64,000 bases of DNA from positions 523,934-587,933 of the forward strand of contig NZ_BMXP01000001.1 of assembly GCF_014651815.1 (NCBI RefSeq), given 5' to 3'. The position numbers were made by a program, and so were the translations under genes. This DNA comes from Alteromonas halophila. Its GTDB lineage: Bacteria > Pseudomonadota > Gammaproteobacteria > Enterobacterales > Alteromonadaceae. The notes under the pieces were generated by a model. The model ran no database searches and was not told the DNA's origin. It saw nothing but the letters and a program-made list of their open reading frames with translations. Below, in pieces: positions 53,276 to 63,286 of this stretch (the stretch's first letter is position 1; every line of letters begins with the position of its first letter).

Positions 53276-56275
53276 TCAGAACTTATATCGCACACCTAAG
53301 GCATAGCGCGCCCCCAGTTCGTCAAGTTTCCATAGCATCGCACTGGTTCTTCCGTGACGGCGAATGTTCTCCTCGGTCACGTTTATCCCTTCTAATGTTA
53401 CGGATAATGCATCGGTGACGTTGTACGAAAGACTAAAGTCAATCTGCGAATATGCTTCTGTGTATCCTGGTTCATTTACATATTGTGACGTGGTATCCAG
53501 AAATTCATCACGCCAGTTGTATGCAATTCGGGCCTGTAAGTCGTCCTTTTCATACATCAGGATAAGGTTTGCAGTATCGCTTAAACCAACCAGCGCAAAT
53601 TGTGTAACAGAGGGGTCAGCCTGATTATCAAAGCCTATATCGCCGGTTACTGTTGTGTAGTTGGCGGCCATACCGAATCCGCTTTCGCCAAAGAAATGCT
53701 GAGCGGCAAGTTCAAAACCATAAATATTCGCGCTCTTATTGTTTACCGGTTTTGAATTGATGAAGGTAAGTTCCGGGTCCTCGCTGTTAGGAAGGACGTC
53801 AAACCGTGCTTCAAACTGCTCATCGGTCAGAGAGTCATAATCGATGCCATTTTCCATGGCCGCGACCATATTAAATAAGCTGGTGTCGCTGACCGGGATC
53901 CCCCGTGCCTCGAGTTCTGCTAGGGCTGCACGGGCGCGAGGGCCTGCGGTGGCATCGGTCAGACCAAACACATTTTCTTCGACCTGCTCGTTACCGATAA
54001 AGTTTTTCACCCGTTTGTCGTAATATCCAATCGACACATAGCTGGTTTCGGCAAAGTAATACTCTACTGACAAGTCGACATTATCTGACTCAAGTGGCAC
54101 CAGAGATGGGTTGCCAGAGTCTGCCGAAGCGGTTGCGCCACCGGTCAGCAGTGTTGGTCCGTTTGGCGGTGACACAGTGGCAGCGGCACTTAAGTTATTG
54201 TACGTCGGACGTGCAATCGTTTTGCTGTAGGAGAAGCGGGCAATCATGTTCTCTGCAACCTCAATATCAAAATCGAACGCAGGGAGCAGATGATCATAAC
54301 TGGAGGATACAGAAACATCTTCCATAGCGCTGCCGAAACGCACATTGAAGTCGTTGTTACCTTCCCATGCAATGCCACTGGGCAAGCTGATGTTTGCGAT
54401 AGACGTTACGTCCGTATCCTCATAGCGCAAACCGGCAAGCAGGTTGTACTCCATACCATTAATGTCACCGCTAAGGTCTAACTCAAAATACAGTGCGGTA
54501 ATATCTTCTTCGATGGTTCGGTTGGTGGCATATGGATTGTCGGCAACCAGGTTAAAGCCATAGCGCTGACCAGCAAATGCGCCGATTTCTGAGACACTGC
54601 CCGTGAAGCCCTGCGAAAAGATACCGTCAGTATTAAAATCACTGAACTCACTGGCGAAATCCAGCGGTGTTAGCACACTGCCAGGCAGCTCGCCGGGGTT
54701 TTCAATACCCCAGTTACCCATTGTATGACGGGTCAGTGATTGTAATGATGTACTTTCCATGGCCCGTGACTCAATGCCAAAATTAATACTGCCTGAGTCC
54801 ATGATATAGGTGCCATCGAGTCTGGCCTGGGTGATCTCGGTATCCTGCGATGAAAAATTCATGTCCAGAATGGAGGTGCCAACATCATCCTGATCCAGCA
54901 CTCCGTTTCCATTAAGGTTGTCTCTGGCTTGATCATCAAAGTCGACCATCATGATGGGGAAGTCACCGCGAAAGTCGACCCCCTGGCCTTTGACCACGTT
55001 GGCGCCTAGCCCGAGGTTTGTCCATGTGCCATAGGGCGCGTCAGGGCGGCCTTCTGCCGAGGAGTTATGCACGTCCAGTGTCAGCGACAGGTCATCATTG
55101 ACAATGTATTCAAGGTTCAGACCGACAGACTTGTTTTCGTTTACCTGATTAAGCTCCTGAAGTGCCAGGCCAAGATCGCGCGGCAACAGGTCGCGGCGCT
55201 CCTGAGTAACTAATACGGGTGTCGTGACGGCATTGTCATCAAATGTCAGTTCAGTGAAGTACCGGTCATCCATCCAGATTGACTGTTCGGCGCGAGCTTC
55301 AAACAGATCCTGCTTTGAGTAGGTGTAATCCAGTGTTGCAGTAAGGTTGTTGCTTGGCGCGTACTGCAGGGTAAGCTGTGCATTAGTGCGCTCGCGTTCA
55401 CGGTCTGCCATGTAGTAACGTAAATCGGAAGGAATGGCGAAAAGCTGGCCCATCGCAGGCGCATTGTTCAGTACCACGGCATCGCCGCTCGCCGGGTTTG
55501 AAGGATCCGGAGACTGCGGGATACTGCCATCATAAGGATTGACCCGCCATTCGTTAACAAATGCACCCTGAGCGGCGCTGTCGCGCTGCTGAAATGAGCC
55601 GGTGAATGTGATACCAAAGCGTTCATCATCAGTCAGGTAGTTGATAAAACCCGATACTTCAGGCGTAACATCGTCGCCCACCCGGTTAGTTGTGTCGTGC
55701 AGTGCTTTAGCTCCAACATTGGCGGTGAAGCCGGTTTGAGTAGCGTCGAAGGGCCGGGCAGTGCGGATATTAATGGTTGCACCAATTCCCCCTGTTGCAA
55801 TACTGGCTCGCCCGGTTTTATACACCTCCACAGCCCGGACACTTTCAGACGCTAAGTCAGAGAAATCAAACGCTCTGGAATTCGGCGCACCGCCTCCGGC
55901 TGGCAGGGCGGAGCCTGGCATAGTCCGGCCATTAAGTGTGACCATATTGAAGTCGGGGCCGAAGCCGCGCGCCGTCACCTGACTGCCTTCACCATTATTA
56001 CGGCTTATTGAAATACCTGTAATACGCTGCAGCGATTCGGCGAGGTTGGTGTCCGGAAACTTACCAATGTCTTCAGCGGTAATCGCATCCACAACGCCTG
56101 CTGAATCACGCTTTATAGCCATTGACTTCTGTACACTGCTGCGAATGCCTGTCACCTGGATAACTTCCACATCGTCAGCGGTGTCCTGTGCATAAGCGGG
56201 GAATACTAGTCCTGTTCCCAGTATTAAAGACAGGCTCTTTGCAATTTTTGATTTGATTAACGGTATCTGTGTCAC
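53276..56275 (-). CDS. large TonB-dependent receptor, probable carbohydrate uptake
   Basis: A 999-residue outer-membrane receptor. The signal peptide ends PAYAQ (residue ~30). Then follow the TonB-box region VIQVTGIRSSVQKSM, the plug (VVDAITAEDIGKFPDTNLAESLQRITGISISR, then FNMVTLNGRTMPG) and a large barrel ending RYALGVRYKF. The GIRSS...AIKRDSAGVVDAI...GKFPDTN pattern is typical of carbohydrate-linked receptors in Alteromonadales and Xanthomonadales. The shared operator with the GH1 gene supports uptake of a beta-glucoside. It is the first gene of the operon with the two halogenase-like genes. Confidence 0.88.
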   Translation of the reverse strand: MTQIPLIKSKIAKSLSLILGTGLVFPAYAQDTADDVEVIQVTGIRSSVQKSMAIKRDSAGVVDAITAEDIGKFPDTNLAESLQRITGISISRNNGEGSQVTARGFGPDFNMVTLNGRTMPGSALPAGGGAPNSRAFDFSDLASESVRAVEVYKTGRASIATGGIGATINIRTARPFDATQTGFTANVGAKALHDTTNRVGDDVTPEVSGFINYLTDDERFGITFTGSFQQRDSAAQGAFVNEWRVNPYDGSIPQSPDPSNPASGDAVVLNNAPAMGQLFAIPSDLRYYMADRERERTNAQLTLQYAPSNNLTATLDYTYSKQDLFEARAEQSIWMDDRYFTELTFDDNAVTTPVLVTQERRDLLPRDLGLALQELNQVNENKSVGLNLEYIVNDDLSLTLDVHNSSAEGRPDAPYGTWTNLGLGANVVKGQGVDFRGDFPIMMVDFDDQARDNLNGNGVLDQDDVGTSILDMNFSSQDTEITQARLDGTYIMDSGSINFGIESRAMESTSLQSLTRHTMGNWGIENPGELPGSVLTPLDFASEFSDFNTDGIFSQGFTGSVSEIGAFAGQRYGFNLVADNPYATNRTIEEDITALYFELDLSGDINGMEYNLLAGLRYEDTDVTSIANISLPSGIAWEGNNDFNVRFGSAMEDVSVSSSYDHLLPAFDFDIEVAENMIARFSYSKTIARPTYNNLSAAATVSPPNGPTLLTGGATASADSGNPSLVPLESDNVDLSVEYYFAETSYVSIGYYDKRVKNFIGNEQVEENVFGLTDATAGPRARAALAELEARGIPVSDTSLFNMVAAMENGIDYDSLTDEQFEARFDVLPNSEDPELTFINSKPVNNKSANIYGFELAAQHFFGESGFGMAANYTTVTGDIGFDNQADPSVTQFALVGLSDTANLILMYEKDDLQARIAYNWRDEFLDTTSQYVNEPGYTEAYSQIDFSLSYNVTDALSVTLEGINVTEENIRRHGRTSAMLWKLDELGARYALGVRYKF

Positions 56276-56350
56276 TGTCTTTCTCTCTTTCAGTTATGTG
56301 AAATGTGCCCTGTTGTTCAGTGCTTTCCCGGAACCTAATTTATGCTTCTG

Positions 56351-56368
56351 TGAGAAAGCGCTTTCTCA
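56351..56368. promoter_or_regulatory. LacI-type operator before TonB receptor
   Basis: TGAGAAAGCGCTTTCTCA, a perfect 18-bp palindrome with the central CG step usual for LacI-family sites. It is 75 nt before the receptor start and identical to 56574-56591. Confidence 0.85.
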
Positions 56369-56573
56369 AAAGCTAAGTGATCAATAAAGTTACGTCAACT
56401 AATTTTTTACAATATTTTTACAGTTTAAGGTTTTTGCCAACGAGGTATAGACCTGATGGAAACTACCAATTAGATATACAAAACAATTGGATACTTATTG
56501 TTATGACCTTTTTTAATTTCTTTTTAATTATGCTGATTCAACATGACTTAAAGGTGTAAACGACAAAGTAAAT

Positions 56574-56591
56574 TGAGAAAGCGCTTTCTCA
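56574..56591. promoter_or_regulatory. LacI-type operator before GH1 gene
   Basis: Second identical copy of TGAGAAAGCGCTTTCTCA, 120 nt before the GH1 ATG. The LacI protein encoded at 59666-60673 is the likely binder. Confidence 0.85.
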
Positions 56592-56711
56592 TTTTGTGAT
56601 TGGCATGCTATAACCCTTATTCAGACCCCAGATGAATAACGCTGCAGTCGCAGTTCTGATGAGTTTATATTCGCAGATACAGCGCAGCGCAGCACAGGCC
56701 GGAGCACTGTA

Positions 56712-58064
56712 ATGACAACAACTTTAGCGCTTTCCTCCCGTAGCCCGCTCATGGAGGGATCCTTTCTCTTTGGCACCGCCACCTCGTCTTTTCAGATTGA
56801 AGGCGATGCGGAAAACAGACTGGAATGCATATGGGATACATTCTGCCGGCGGCCGGGTGCCATCGCTGATCATTCAAATGGGTTATCCGCCTGTGAGCAT
56901 GTGAAGCGATGGAAAGAAGATGTGATGCTGTTAAAGACGCTTGGTGTTGATGCCTATCGTTTTTCAATTTCCTGGCCGCGTGTTATGACCGAGGCGGGTA
57001 CGCTAAATCAAGCAGGCATTGATTTTTATGTCGCGTTACTTGATGAACTTAACGCACTGAAGGTAAAACCTTTTGTGACACTTTATCATTGGGATCTGCC
57101 CCAGTACCTGGAAGACAGAGGCGGCTGGCTCAACCGCCAGACTGCCTTTGAATTTAAGAAGTATGTGAGCAAGGTGGCCCAGGCATTTGGCGACCGTGTG
57201 TATGCCTACGCAACACTCAACGAGCCGTTTTGCTCTGCGTACCTGGGCTACGAAGTGGGTGTCCATGCACCGGGCAGAAAAGGGAGACAACTTGGCAGGG
57301 GGGCCGCCCATCATTTACTGCTTGCCCATGGCCTGGGCATGCAGGCCCTGAAAGCAGATGCACCCAACGCCAGGCATGGCATTGTGCTTAATTTCACGCC
57401 TTGCTATGCCAATTCCTCCGGTAAGGGGGATATCACGGCTGCGGAAAAAGCCGATCAGTATATTAATCAGTGGTATATGCAGCCGGTCATGGAGGGCCGT
57501 TACCCGGATGTCATTAATGAGCTGGACGACGGTGACAAGCCGCCTGTTGAAGATGGCGATATGGCTATCATTTGTCAGCCTCTGGACTTTCTTGGCGTTA
57601 ATTTCTACACCCGGCTGTTTTATTCGGCACCTAAACAGCCCGGAGAATTGTATTATGAGCATGCGCACCGAGCTCCAATGACCGATATTGGCTGGGAAAT
57701 ATACCCGCAGGCACTCACCGATTTGCTATTGTCACTGCATAATCGCTATAAGTTGCCACCCGTGTACATTACCGAAAATGGCGCGGCGATGGCCGATGAA
57801 CTGACCGACGGGGAAGTGAAAGACGATAAGCGAATTGACTACTACGCACAACATCTCAAGGCTGTTGAAGCGGCAATGCGAAAAGGAGTGAATGTCAGTG
57901 GTTACTTTGCATGGAGCCTGATGGATAACTTCGAGTGGGCAGAAGGTTACGAAAAGCGATTTGGTATTGTGTATGTAGACTTTGCCACACAGACGCGTAC
58001 TTTAAAAAACAGCGCACTTGCGTTTAAACAGCTGCTGGCCAGACGCACCCGGCCGCCAGCATGA
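56712..58064 (+). CDS. GH1 family beta-glucosidase
   Basis: A 450-residue glycoside hydrolase of family 1, hydrolysing beta-linked glucosides or related sugars. The acid/base Glu is in YATLNEPFCSAY, the nucleophile Glu in YITENGAAM, and the N-terminal FLFGTATSSFQIEG and C-terminal SLMDNFEWAEGYEKRFGI segments are typical. No signal peptide is seen, so it acts in the cytoplasm after uptake. It is the first gene of GH1-transporter-lacI; the transporter ribosome site overlaps its stop. Confidence 0.93.
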   Translation: MTTTLALSSRSPLMEGSFLFGTATSSFQIEGDAENRLECIWDTFCRRPGAIADHSNGLSACEHVKRWKEDVMLLKTLGVDAYRFSISWPRVMTEAGTLNQAGIDFYVALLDELNALKVKPFVTLYHWDLPQYLEDRGGWLNRQTAFEFKKYVSKVAQAFGDRVYAYATLNEPFCSAYLGYEVGVHAPGRKGRQLGRGAAHHLLLAHGLGMQALKADAPNARHGIVLNFTPCYANSSGKGDITAAEKADQYINQWYMQPVMEGRYPDVINELDDGDKPPVEDGDMAIICQPLDFLGVNFYTRLFYSAPKQPGELYYEHAHRAPMTDIGWEIYPQALTDLLLSLHNRYKLPPVYITENGAAMADELTDGEVKDDKRIDYYAQHLKAVEAAMRKGVNVSGYFAWSLMDNFEWAEGYEKRFGIVYVDFATQTRTLKNSALAFKQLLARRTRPPA

Positions 58065-58077
58065 CAGGATGCAGCGT

Positions 58078-59622
58078 ATGCAACAGCCACTTAAATTAAA
58101 AGAAAAAATTGGGTACGGATTGGGTGATGCCGCAGCGAACCTGGTATGGCGTGGTGCACTTGCCTACCTGGCCGTGTTTTATACCGATACCTTTGGGATC
58201 AGTGCCGCCGCTGCGGCCATGTTATTTCTGGTTGTACGCTTATCTGACGGTGTTACCGATATTGTCATGGGCATGATTGCTGACAGGACACGCACCCGTA
58301 TGGGCAAATTTCGTCCCTGGATCCTTGGTTCGACACCGCTTCTGGGCCTGTTTATGGTGCTGTGTTTTTCCACACCGGCACTGTCAGATACGGGGAAACT
58401 GGTATATGCATATCTCACCTATATAGGCCTGACCCTTGCCTATACACTCAACAATGTGCCTTACTCAGCATTGATGGGTGTGATGACCAGTGATGATCAG
58501 GCCCGCACCAGTCTTTCCGGGTTCCGCTTTGCCGGCGCCTTTCTTGGTGGCCTGCTGGTGATGGGAGGCCTGCCCACACTGGTGGCGGTACTGGGGCAGG
58601 GCAACGATGCCCAGGGCTATCAGTACGCAATGTACGTGTTTGCGACACTGTTAACGGTACTGATGCTGATTACCGTGTTTACCACAAAAGAGCGGGTGCC
58701 GGTCGCGGCGGATAATAGCATGCCGCTGAAGCAGGAATTAATTGATCTGGCCCGCCAGTTGCCTCTCATTCTTACGCCGCTGCTGGCAATCAGCGCGTTT
58801 TTCTATTACCGCAACCTGCAAAGCGGCCTGATATTCATCATAGTCATGGTAACGGCAGGTTTTTTTGTTAAAAGGCTGGTGAGTCGCCCGGAACAGGCCA
58901 ATAGCCGTTCTCAGCAGGATATCGTTGACCTGCTGACTAATAAGCCCTGGCTCATCCTGCTGGGGATGGGATTTCTCACCATGATGTTTAACGGTATCAA
59001 ATACGGGGTGATTGCCTATTATTTTAAATACTATATCGGTGATGCCATGCTCACCGGGTATTACTTCATTGGTTTACTGGTTGTTTCCATTTTTGGTGCG
59101 ATGGCTACGCCCTGGCTATCCCGTCGAATGGGGCGCAAGGTGTTGTTCGTTACTGCACTTATTCTCAGCAGTCTGTTAACTGCGGCACTTTACTTTTTAC
59201 CTGAAGGTGCTGTCGCAGGCGTATTTTTGCTTGGCTGTTGCGCAGAGTTTTTCGCCGCAATCATGCCGACCCTGTTTTTCTCAATGCTGGGGGATTCTGC
59301 TGACTATAACGAGTGGAAAACCGGACGACGGGCAACAGGGCTGGTGTATTCGGCCGGCACATTCGTTCAGAAAACCGGCGGTGGCTTTGCGGGGGCGCTG
59401 GTATTACTGGTACTGGGGAGCTACGGCTACGATGGTATGCAACCTGAATCCATAACCCAGAGTTTACCGGGTATGAGGGCACTGATGAGCTGGATACCTG
59501 CGTGCTTCGGACTAGCTGGCGCGCTGCTGATCCTGCGTTATCCACTCAATGATGAGATACAGCAGGAAGTCACGGCGACACTATTAAAGCGCCGTAGCGC
59601 ACAGTCTTCATTGTCGGCATAA
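58078..59622 (+). CDS. GPH-family sugar:cation symporter
   Basis: A 514-residue inner-membrane transporter of the glycoside-pentoside-hexuronide family with about 12 hydrophobic segments. Typical features are KIGYGLGDAAANLVW near the start, DGVTDIVMGMIADRTRTRMGKFRPWIL after helix 2-3, and NNVPYSALMGVMTSD. It should import the glucoside that the receptor admits to the periplasm. ATG 58078 is chosen because AGGA (58066-58069) lies 8 nt upstream; the ATG at 58069 has no room for a site. It overlaps no gene and follows GH1 by 13 nt. Confidence 0.88.
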   Translation: MQQPLKLKEKIGYGLGDAAANLVWRGALAYLAVFYTDTFGISAAAAAMLFLVVRLSDGVTDIVMGMIADRTRTRMGKFRPWILGSTPLLGLFMVLCFSTPALSDTGKLVYAYLTYIGLTLAYTLNNVPYSALMGVMTSDDQARTSLSGFRFAGAFLGGLLVMGGLPTLVAVLGQGNDAQGYQYAMYVFATLLTVLMLITVFTTKERVPVAADNSMPLKQELIDLARQLPLILTPLLAISAFFYYRNLQSGLIFIIVMVTAGFFVKRLVSRPEQANSRSQQDIVDLLTNKPWLILLGMGFLTMMFNGIKYGVIAYYFKYYIGDAMLTGYYFIGLLVVSIFGAMATPWLSRRMGRKVLFVTALILSSLLTAALYFLPEGAVAGVFLLGCCAEFFAAIMPTLFFSMLGDSADYNEWKTGRRATGLVYSAGTFVQKTGGGFAGALVLLVLGSYGYDGMQPESITQSLPGMRALMSWIPACFGLAGALLILRYPLNDEIQQEVTATLLKRRSAQSSLSA

Positions 59623-59665
59623 TGTAAGTAATAACAGCAGTATTGTTTTTGTAAGGAAGAATAAC

Positions 59666-60673
59666 GTGGCGACCATTTATGAAGTTGCAGAACGGGCGGG
59701 CGTGTCGCTATCAACGGTTTCGCGTGTTTTAAATGGCAGGGCCACGGTCAATGCGAAGCTCAAAGATAAGGTGGAGAAGGCGGTGCGGGAGCTTAATTAT
59801 CGCCCAAACTCGATCGCCCGTTCGCTGGCCAGTAATCGCTCCGATAGTGTCGGGATCCTGGTGTCTGAGCTCAATACCCCTTTTTTCGGCGATTTGATGC
59901 AGGCTGTGGAATCAACCCTGCGAGAAGCAGACAAACATGTTGTGATCACGGTTGGCCACAATAACCTGAAAACCGAACAGGATGCGGTTGAATTTTTGAT
60001 TAGCCGAAACTGTGACGCAATCATTATGCACGTTGAAGCGCTTAGTGACGACTTTCTCATTGATATCAATAAGAACCGACTGCCAATTGCCGTGGTCAAC
60101 CGGCATATTGATGGCCTGGATCAAAGCAGTATTACGCTGAATAACGAATTGGGGGGCTACCTTGCCACATCCCATCTGATTGGCCTTGGCCACCGACATA
60201 TTGCCTATATAACCGGCCCCATGGAAAAGCGGGATGCAGCGCAGCGTCTCGAAGGCCACAAGCGTGCGTTGAAAGAAGCCGGACTGACTCTGAACGCCTC
60301 TCTTATTTATCACGGACACTACGAGGAAGAAGACGGTAAAGCCGGCTTGCTGGCATTTCTTTCCAGAAACCTCCCTTTTACTGCGCTGGTGTGTGGAAAC
60401 GACTGGATGGCATCTGGCGCAATGAGTTGCGCCAGAGATTTAGGGATGAGTTTACCGGCTGATTTGTCTATCGTAGGCTTTGATGACGTGGTGTTTGCAC
60501 ACCATGTTTTTCCCCGCTTAACTACCGTCAGCAACCCCATTTCACAGATGGCAGAAATGTCGGCCAGGCAGATCCTCAATACCGTATATGGCCACGACTA
60601 CGACGTTCAGCGCCTATTTGAGCCAACACTTGTGGTCCGTGAGTCGACAATGAAAAACAAGGCCAAATCATAA
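59666..60673 (+). CDS. LacI-family transcriptional repressor
   Basis: A 335-residue LacI-type regulator. The N-terminal helix-turn-helix and hinge are ATIYEVAERAGVSLSTVSRVLNG ... LNYRPNSIARSLA (residues 2-61), followed by a periplasmic-binding-type sugar domain (GILVSELNTPFFGDLMQ ... IVGFDDVVFAHHVFPRLTTV). It starts with GTG at 59666 behind AAGGA. It probably represses both the GH1 arm and the receptor/halogenase arm through the two identical 18-bp palindromes until the sugar is present. Confidence 0.92.
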   Translation: MATIYEVAERAGVSLSTVSRVLNGRATVNAKLKDKVEKAVRELNYRPNSIARSLASNRSDSVGILVSELNTPFFGDLMQAVESTLREADKHVVITVGHNNLKTEQDAVEFLISRNCDAIIMHVEALSDDFLIDINKNRLPIAVVNRHIDGLDQSSITLNNELGGYLATSHLIGLGHRHIAYITGPMEKRDAAQRLEGHKRALKEAGLTLNASLIYHGHYEEEDGKAGLLAFLSRNLPFTALVCGNDWMASGAMSCARDLGMSLPADLSIVGFDDVVFAHHVFPRLTTVSNPISQMAEMSARQILNTVYGHDYDVQRLFEPTLVVRESTMKNKAKS

Positions 60674-60693
60674 AAGACCACTGCCACGCCACA

Positions 60694-61776
60694 CTATACG
60701 TGTTTTTTGACTTTCTTTTTCAGCCCCTTAAAAATGGAGTTAAACCGATCGTCCTGGCCGGGCTCTATGGTATTCAGGGTAGTCTGCGCGTCCTCGTACT
60801 GTTTGTTATTGATAAGCAGCTCAGCCAGTCGCAGGGCGGCCCAGTCATGCGAAGGCAGGTTTGCCGTATCGATATTCGTGGCGGCAAGTTCCCGGCGATA
60901 TTGTGAGAGCGCCTCAATGCCGGCCTGAGTATTATTGCCACTTTTAACCGCCGCAAGGCCGAGATAGTACTTGCCGTACAGGTAATGGTGAACAGTCCGT
61001 TGATGCGCCTGCCACTGAGGCGTGTCCGCAGCCTCCATCTGCTCTGGCTGGAAGCTCATTAGCGGTGATAACGTCTCGAACGCCTGCTGGTAACGTTCGT
61101 CAGCCACATAATGTCTGCCCAGTTCAAACAGGGCCTGAGCACGACTGTCGTCCTGCGCGGCCAGAGTAAGATACAACTCAGTTGCTTTTTCGGTATTGTC
61201 TTGCGCCATGTGAAAACGGGCGCTGGCAAACTGACCCTCTGTGGCATCCATGGTGGCAATTTTATCCACCAGGCGTCGGGCCTCATCCATGTCCCCGCCG
61301 GCAATTGAGGGGGCGGCCAGATGGAATTGCATTAGCGCCTGATACACGTCGATTTTGTCTGGCGCAATATCCACCGCCTTTTCCAGACTCTGTCTGGCTT
61401 TTTTGGCGTAGCCCAGCGCCGAAAAGATACTGTCAGAAGCCTGAGCACCCATTACGCTGGCATGTATATGATAGGCGCGGTAATCGTCAGGGTACGCCGC
61501 GACAAACTTGTCAGCCTGCTCTTCCGCGTCGTCCAGATCCTTATTCATTAATGCGGAAATGAGCAGGTTATATGCTTCGGGCGATTTCTGGGGTTTGGCA
61601 TCCAGAGCACTGATGATGGCGTCAAAATCGCCGTCAGCAAAGTGACTTTTTAACACATCAATGGACACAGACTCTGCGCTGTAGGCGCTCACAGAAAGGC
61701 AGGTAAGCAATAGGGCGGCAAGCGGTATTGCGCGTTTTCTGTTTTGACGCCTGCGGGTTTTATCCAATAGTCTCAT
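60694..61776 (-). CDS. exported TPR-repeat protein
   Basis: A 360-residue protein with an N-terminal signal peptide (RKRAIPLAALLLTCLSVSAYSAES). The rest is helical repeats in TPR style, for example the segments around NLLISALMNKDLDDAEEQADKFVAAYP, YAKKARQSLEKAVDIAPDKIDVYQALMQFHLA and AQALFELGRHYVADERYQQAFETLSPL. It is probably a periplasmic scaffold; partner and function unknown. It ends 20 nt from the convergent lacI gene and is a single gene. Confidence 0.7.
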   Translation of the reverse strand: MRLLDKTRRRQNRKRAIPLAALLLTCLSVSAYSAESVSIDVLKSHFADGDFDAIISALDAKPQKSPEAYNLLISALMNKDLDDAEEQADKFVAAYPDDYRAYHIHASVMGAQASDSIFSALGYAKKARQSLEKAVDIAPDKIDVYQALMQFHLAAPSIAGGDMDEARRLVDKIATMDATEGQFASARFHMAQDNTEKATELYLTLAAQDDSRAQALFELGRHYVADERYQQAFETLSPLMSFQPEQMEAADTPQWQAHQRTVHHYLYGKYYLGLAAVKSGNNTQAGIEALSQYRRELAATNIDTANLPSHDWAALRLAELLINNKQYEDAQTTLNTIEPGQDDRFNSIFKGLKKKVKKHV

Positions 61777-61889
61777 GTTATGTCCTTATTGATGATAATG
61801 AGTAGAGTGAAAATCATTGCATAGCGGTATGTTACGCATTGGGTGTATCGGTCGCCGCGGCGGTTGGCAACAGGATATGGTCTATATGC

Positions 61890-62339
61890 CTATACCGCAT
61901 CCACATATAGAGTCCCCACCTCAACTTTTACAATCTTTACCTGCTGACCTTTTGCAAGCGGGGCGTTTGCCCTGACTTGCCAGTTAACGCCGGAGAAGCG
62001 TGCTGTGCCCGGCTGTCCGGGGGATACGTCAGACTCAAGGTCAAACGTGGTTCCGATCCAGTCAGATTTCACCTCGTTGGGTTCCCGATCCGCCTGGAGC
62101 TTCTTAATGGGACGCCACAGCACGATGGTCAGTAACACCGACACGACAGCAATTGAATAGACCGCGCGCAGCCATTCATGATCGAGTTCTCCGGCAAACA
62201 TCAGCCCCGATGTGACAAGAAAGGACAGGCCAAGGGTCAGCAACAGTACCGTCGAAAAGCCCATTAGCAATTCGATAATAAGCAGTACCAGGCCAATACC
62301 CAGTAGCAGGTGAGGGAGGCTGTTTAACATCGTGTCCAT
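61890..62339 (-). CDS. NfeD-family membrane protein
   Basis: A 149-residue protein with two to three membrane helices in residues 1-80 (LLLGIGLVLLIIELLMGFSTVLLLTLGLSFLVTSGLMFAG; AVYSIAVVSVLLTIVLW) and a C-terminal OB-fold (ARFSGVNWQVRANAPLAKGQQVKIVKVEVGTLYVDAV). NfeD proteins pair with SPFH/stomatin proteins in membrane quality control. Its ATG overlaps the stop of the SPFH gene by one base, so the two are translated together. Confidence 0.88.
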   Translation of the reverse strand: MDTMLNSLPHLLLGIGLVLLIIELLMGFSTVLLLTLGLSFLVTSGLMFAGELDHEWLRAVYSIAVVSVLLTIVLWRPIKKLQADREPNEVKSDWIGTTFDLESDVSPGQPGTARFSGVNWQVRANAPLAKGQQVKIVKVEVGTLYVDAV

Positions 62340-63286
62340 TAGCCAGCCTCATTGCCAAAGCGTTTGGCAATGGTCATAGCCTGCGCCACCACATTGCCAA
62401 TATCGGTTGAACCATCTGGCAACAGCACCACGGACGATTCTTTGGCAATTTTTTCTTTGGCGCTAATGGCGCCTTTTGCCAGATCAAACTGCACGGCGCG
62501 TTGTCCGTCTTCAGAGGATGCGGCTTTGCCGATAGACTCTAACGCCTGCGATTCGGCGTCAGCTACGCGAATAATAGCCTGCGCTTCACCATCGGCTTTT
62601 AATATTTGTTCCTGTTTTTCAGCTTCAGCGGCCAGAACCCGCGCCTGCTTATCGCCTTCAGCGCGATTAATGGCAGCTTCTTTGTCACCCTGAGACTCAA
62701 GGATCTGTGCCCGTTTAACGCGCTCCGCACGCATTTGCTGTTCCATGGCATCCAGCACAGTAGCGGGTGGTTTAATGTCTTTAAGTTCATAACGCAACAC
62801 CTGAACTCCCCAGGGCGTAGCGGCTTCGTTGAGGGAGGCAACAATGCTGGCGTTGAGAGCATCACGCTCCTCAAAAGTTTTATCCAGTTCTATGCGGCCC
62901 AGTTCGCTGCGCATGGTAGTTTGAGCCAGCTGGGTGACAGCAAACACATAATCTTCCACGCCATAGGTCGCCTTAAACGGTTCCACAACTTTGAAGTACA
63001 GGACCCCGTCCACCAGTAAGGTTATGTTATCCTTGGTAATTACAGACTGTTCGGGTACATCGCCGGCCTGTTCCTTTAAGCTGCGGTCGGCGGCTACTCT
63101 GTCGATAAAGGGGATTATAAAATTGATACCGGCTTCCAGCGTGCGGGTATATTTGCCAAAGCGTTCAACCAGGTAAGCACGGTTTTGAGGCACAAACTTG
63201 ACCGAGGTTTTAAGCCCTACAAGTACCAGTACCAGTAACAGGGTCTGAACTGAAAAGAGGTAATCCAGTAGCAGGTTAATTGTCAT
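62339..63286 (-). CDS. SPFH/band 7 protein (QmcA/paraslipin-like)
   Basis: A 315-residue stomatin-type membrane protein. It has one N-terminal membrane segment (LFSVQTLLLVLVLVGL), the SPFH domain from FVPQNRAYLVERFGKY to LRYELKDIKPP, a long Ala/Glu/Arg-rich coiled coil (KRAQILESQGDKEAAINRAEG ...) and a C-terminal region LLPDGSTDIGNVVAQAM. It forms oligomeric membrane microdomains and is often tied to FtsH. It is coupled to nfeD. Confidence 0.9.
   Translation of the reverse strand: MTINLLLDYLFSVQTLLLVLVLVGLKTSVKFVPQNRAYLVERFGKYTRTLEAGINFIIPFIDRVAADRSLKEQAGDVPEQSVITKDNITLLVDGVLYFKVVEPFKATYGVEDYVFAVTQLAQTTMRSELGRIELDKTFEERDALNASIVASLNEAATPWGVQVLRYELKDIKPPATVLDAMEQQMRAERVKRAQILESQGDKEAAINRAEGDKQARVLAAEAEKQEQILKADGEAQAIIRVADAESQALESIGKAASSEDGQRAVQFDLAKGAISAKEKIAKESSVVLLPDGSTDIGNVVAQAMTIAKRFGNEAG

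Larger units (their letters stand above)
56276..56711. promoter_or_regulatory. divergent control region of sugar regulon
   Basis: This is a 436-nt gap between the receptor and GH1 starts. It carries two identical 18-bp operators, one near each gene. Between them is an AT-rich stretch with no credible gene. Each operator sits about 17 bp before an AT-rich -10-like hexamer of its arm (TATAAC at 56609-56614 for GH1), so repressor binding would cover the -35 region. Confidence 0.65.
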
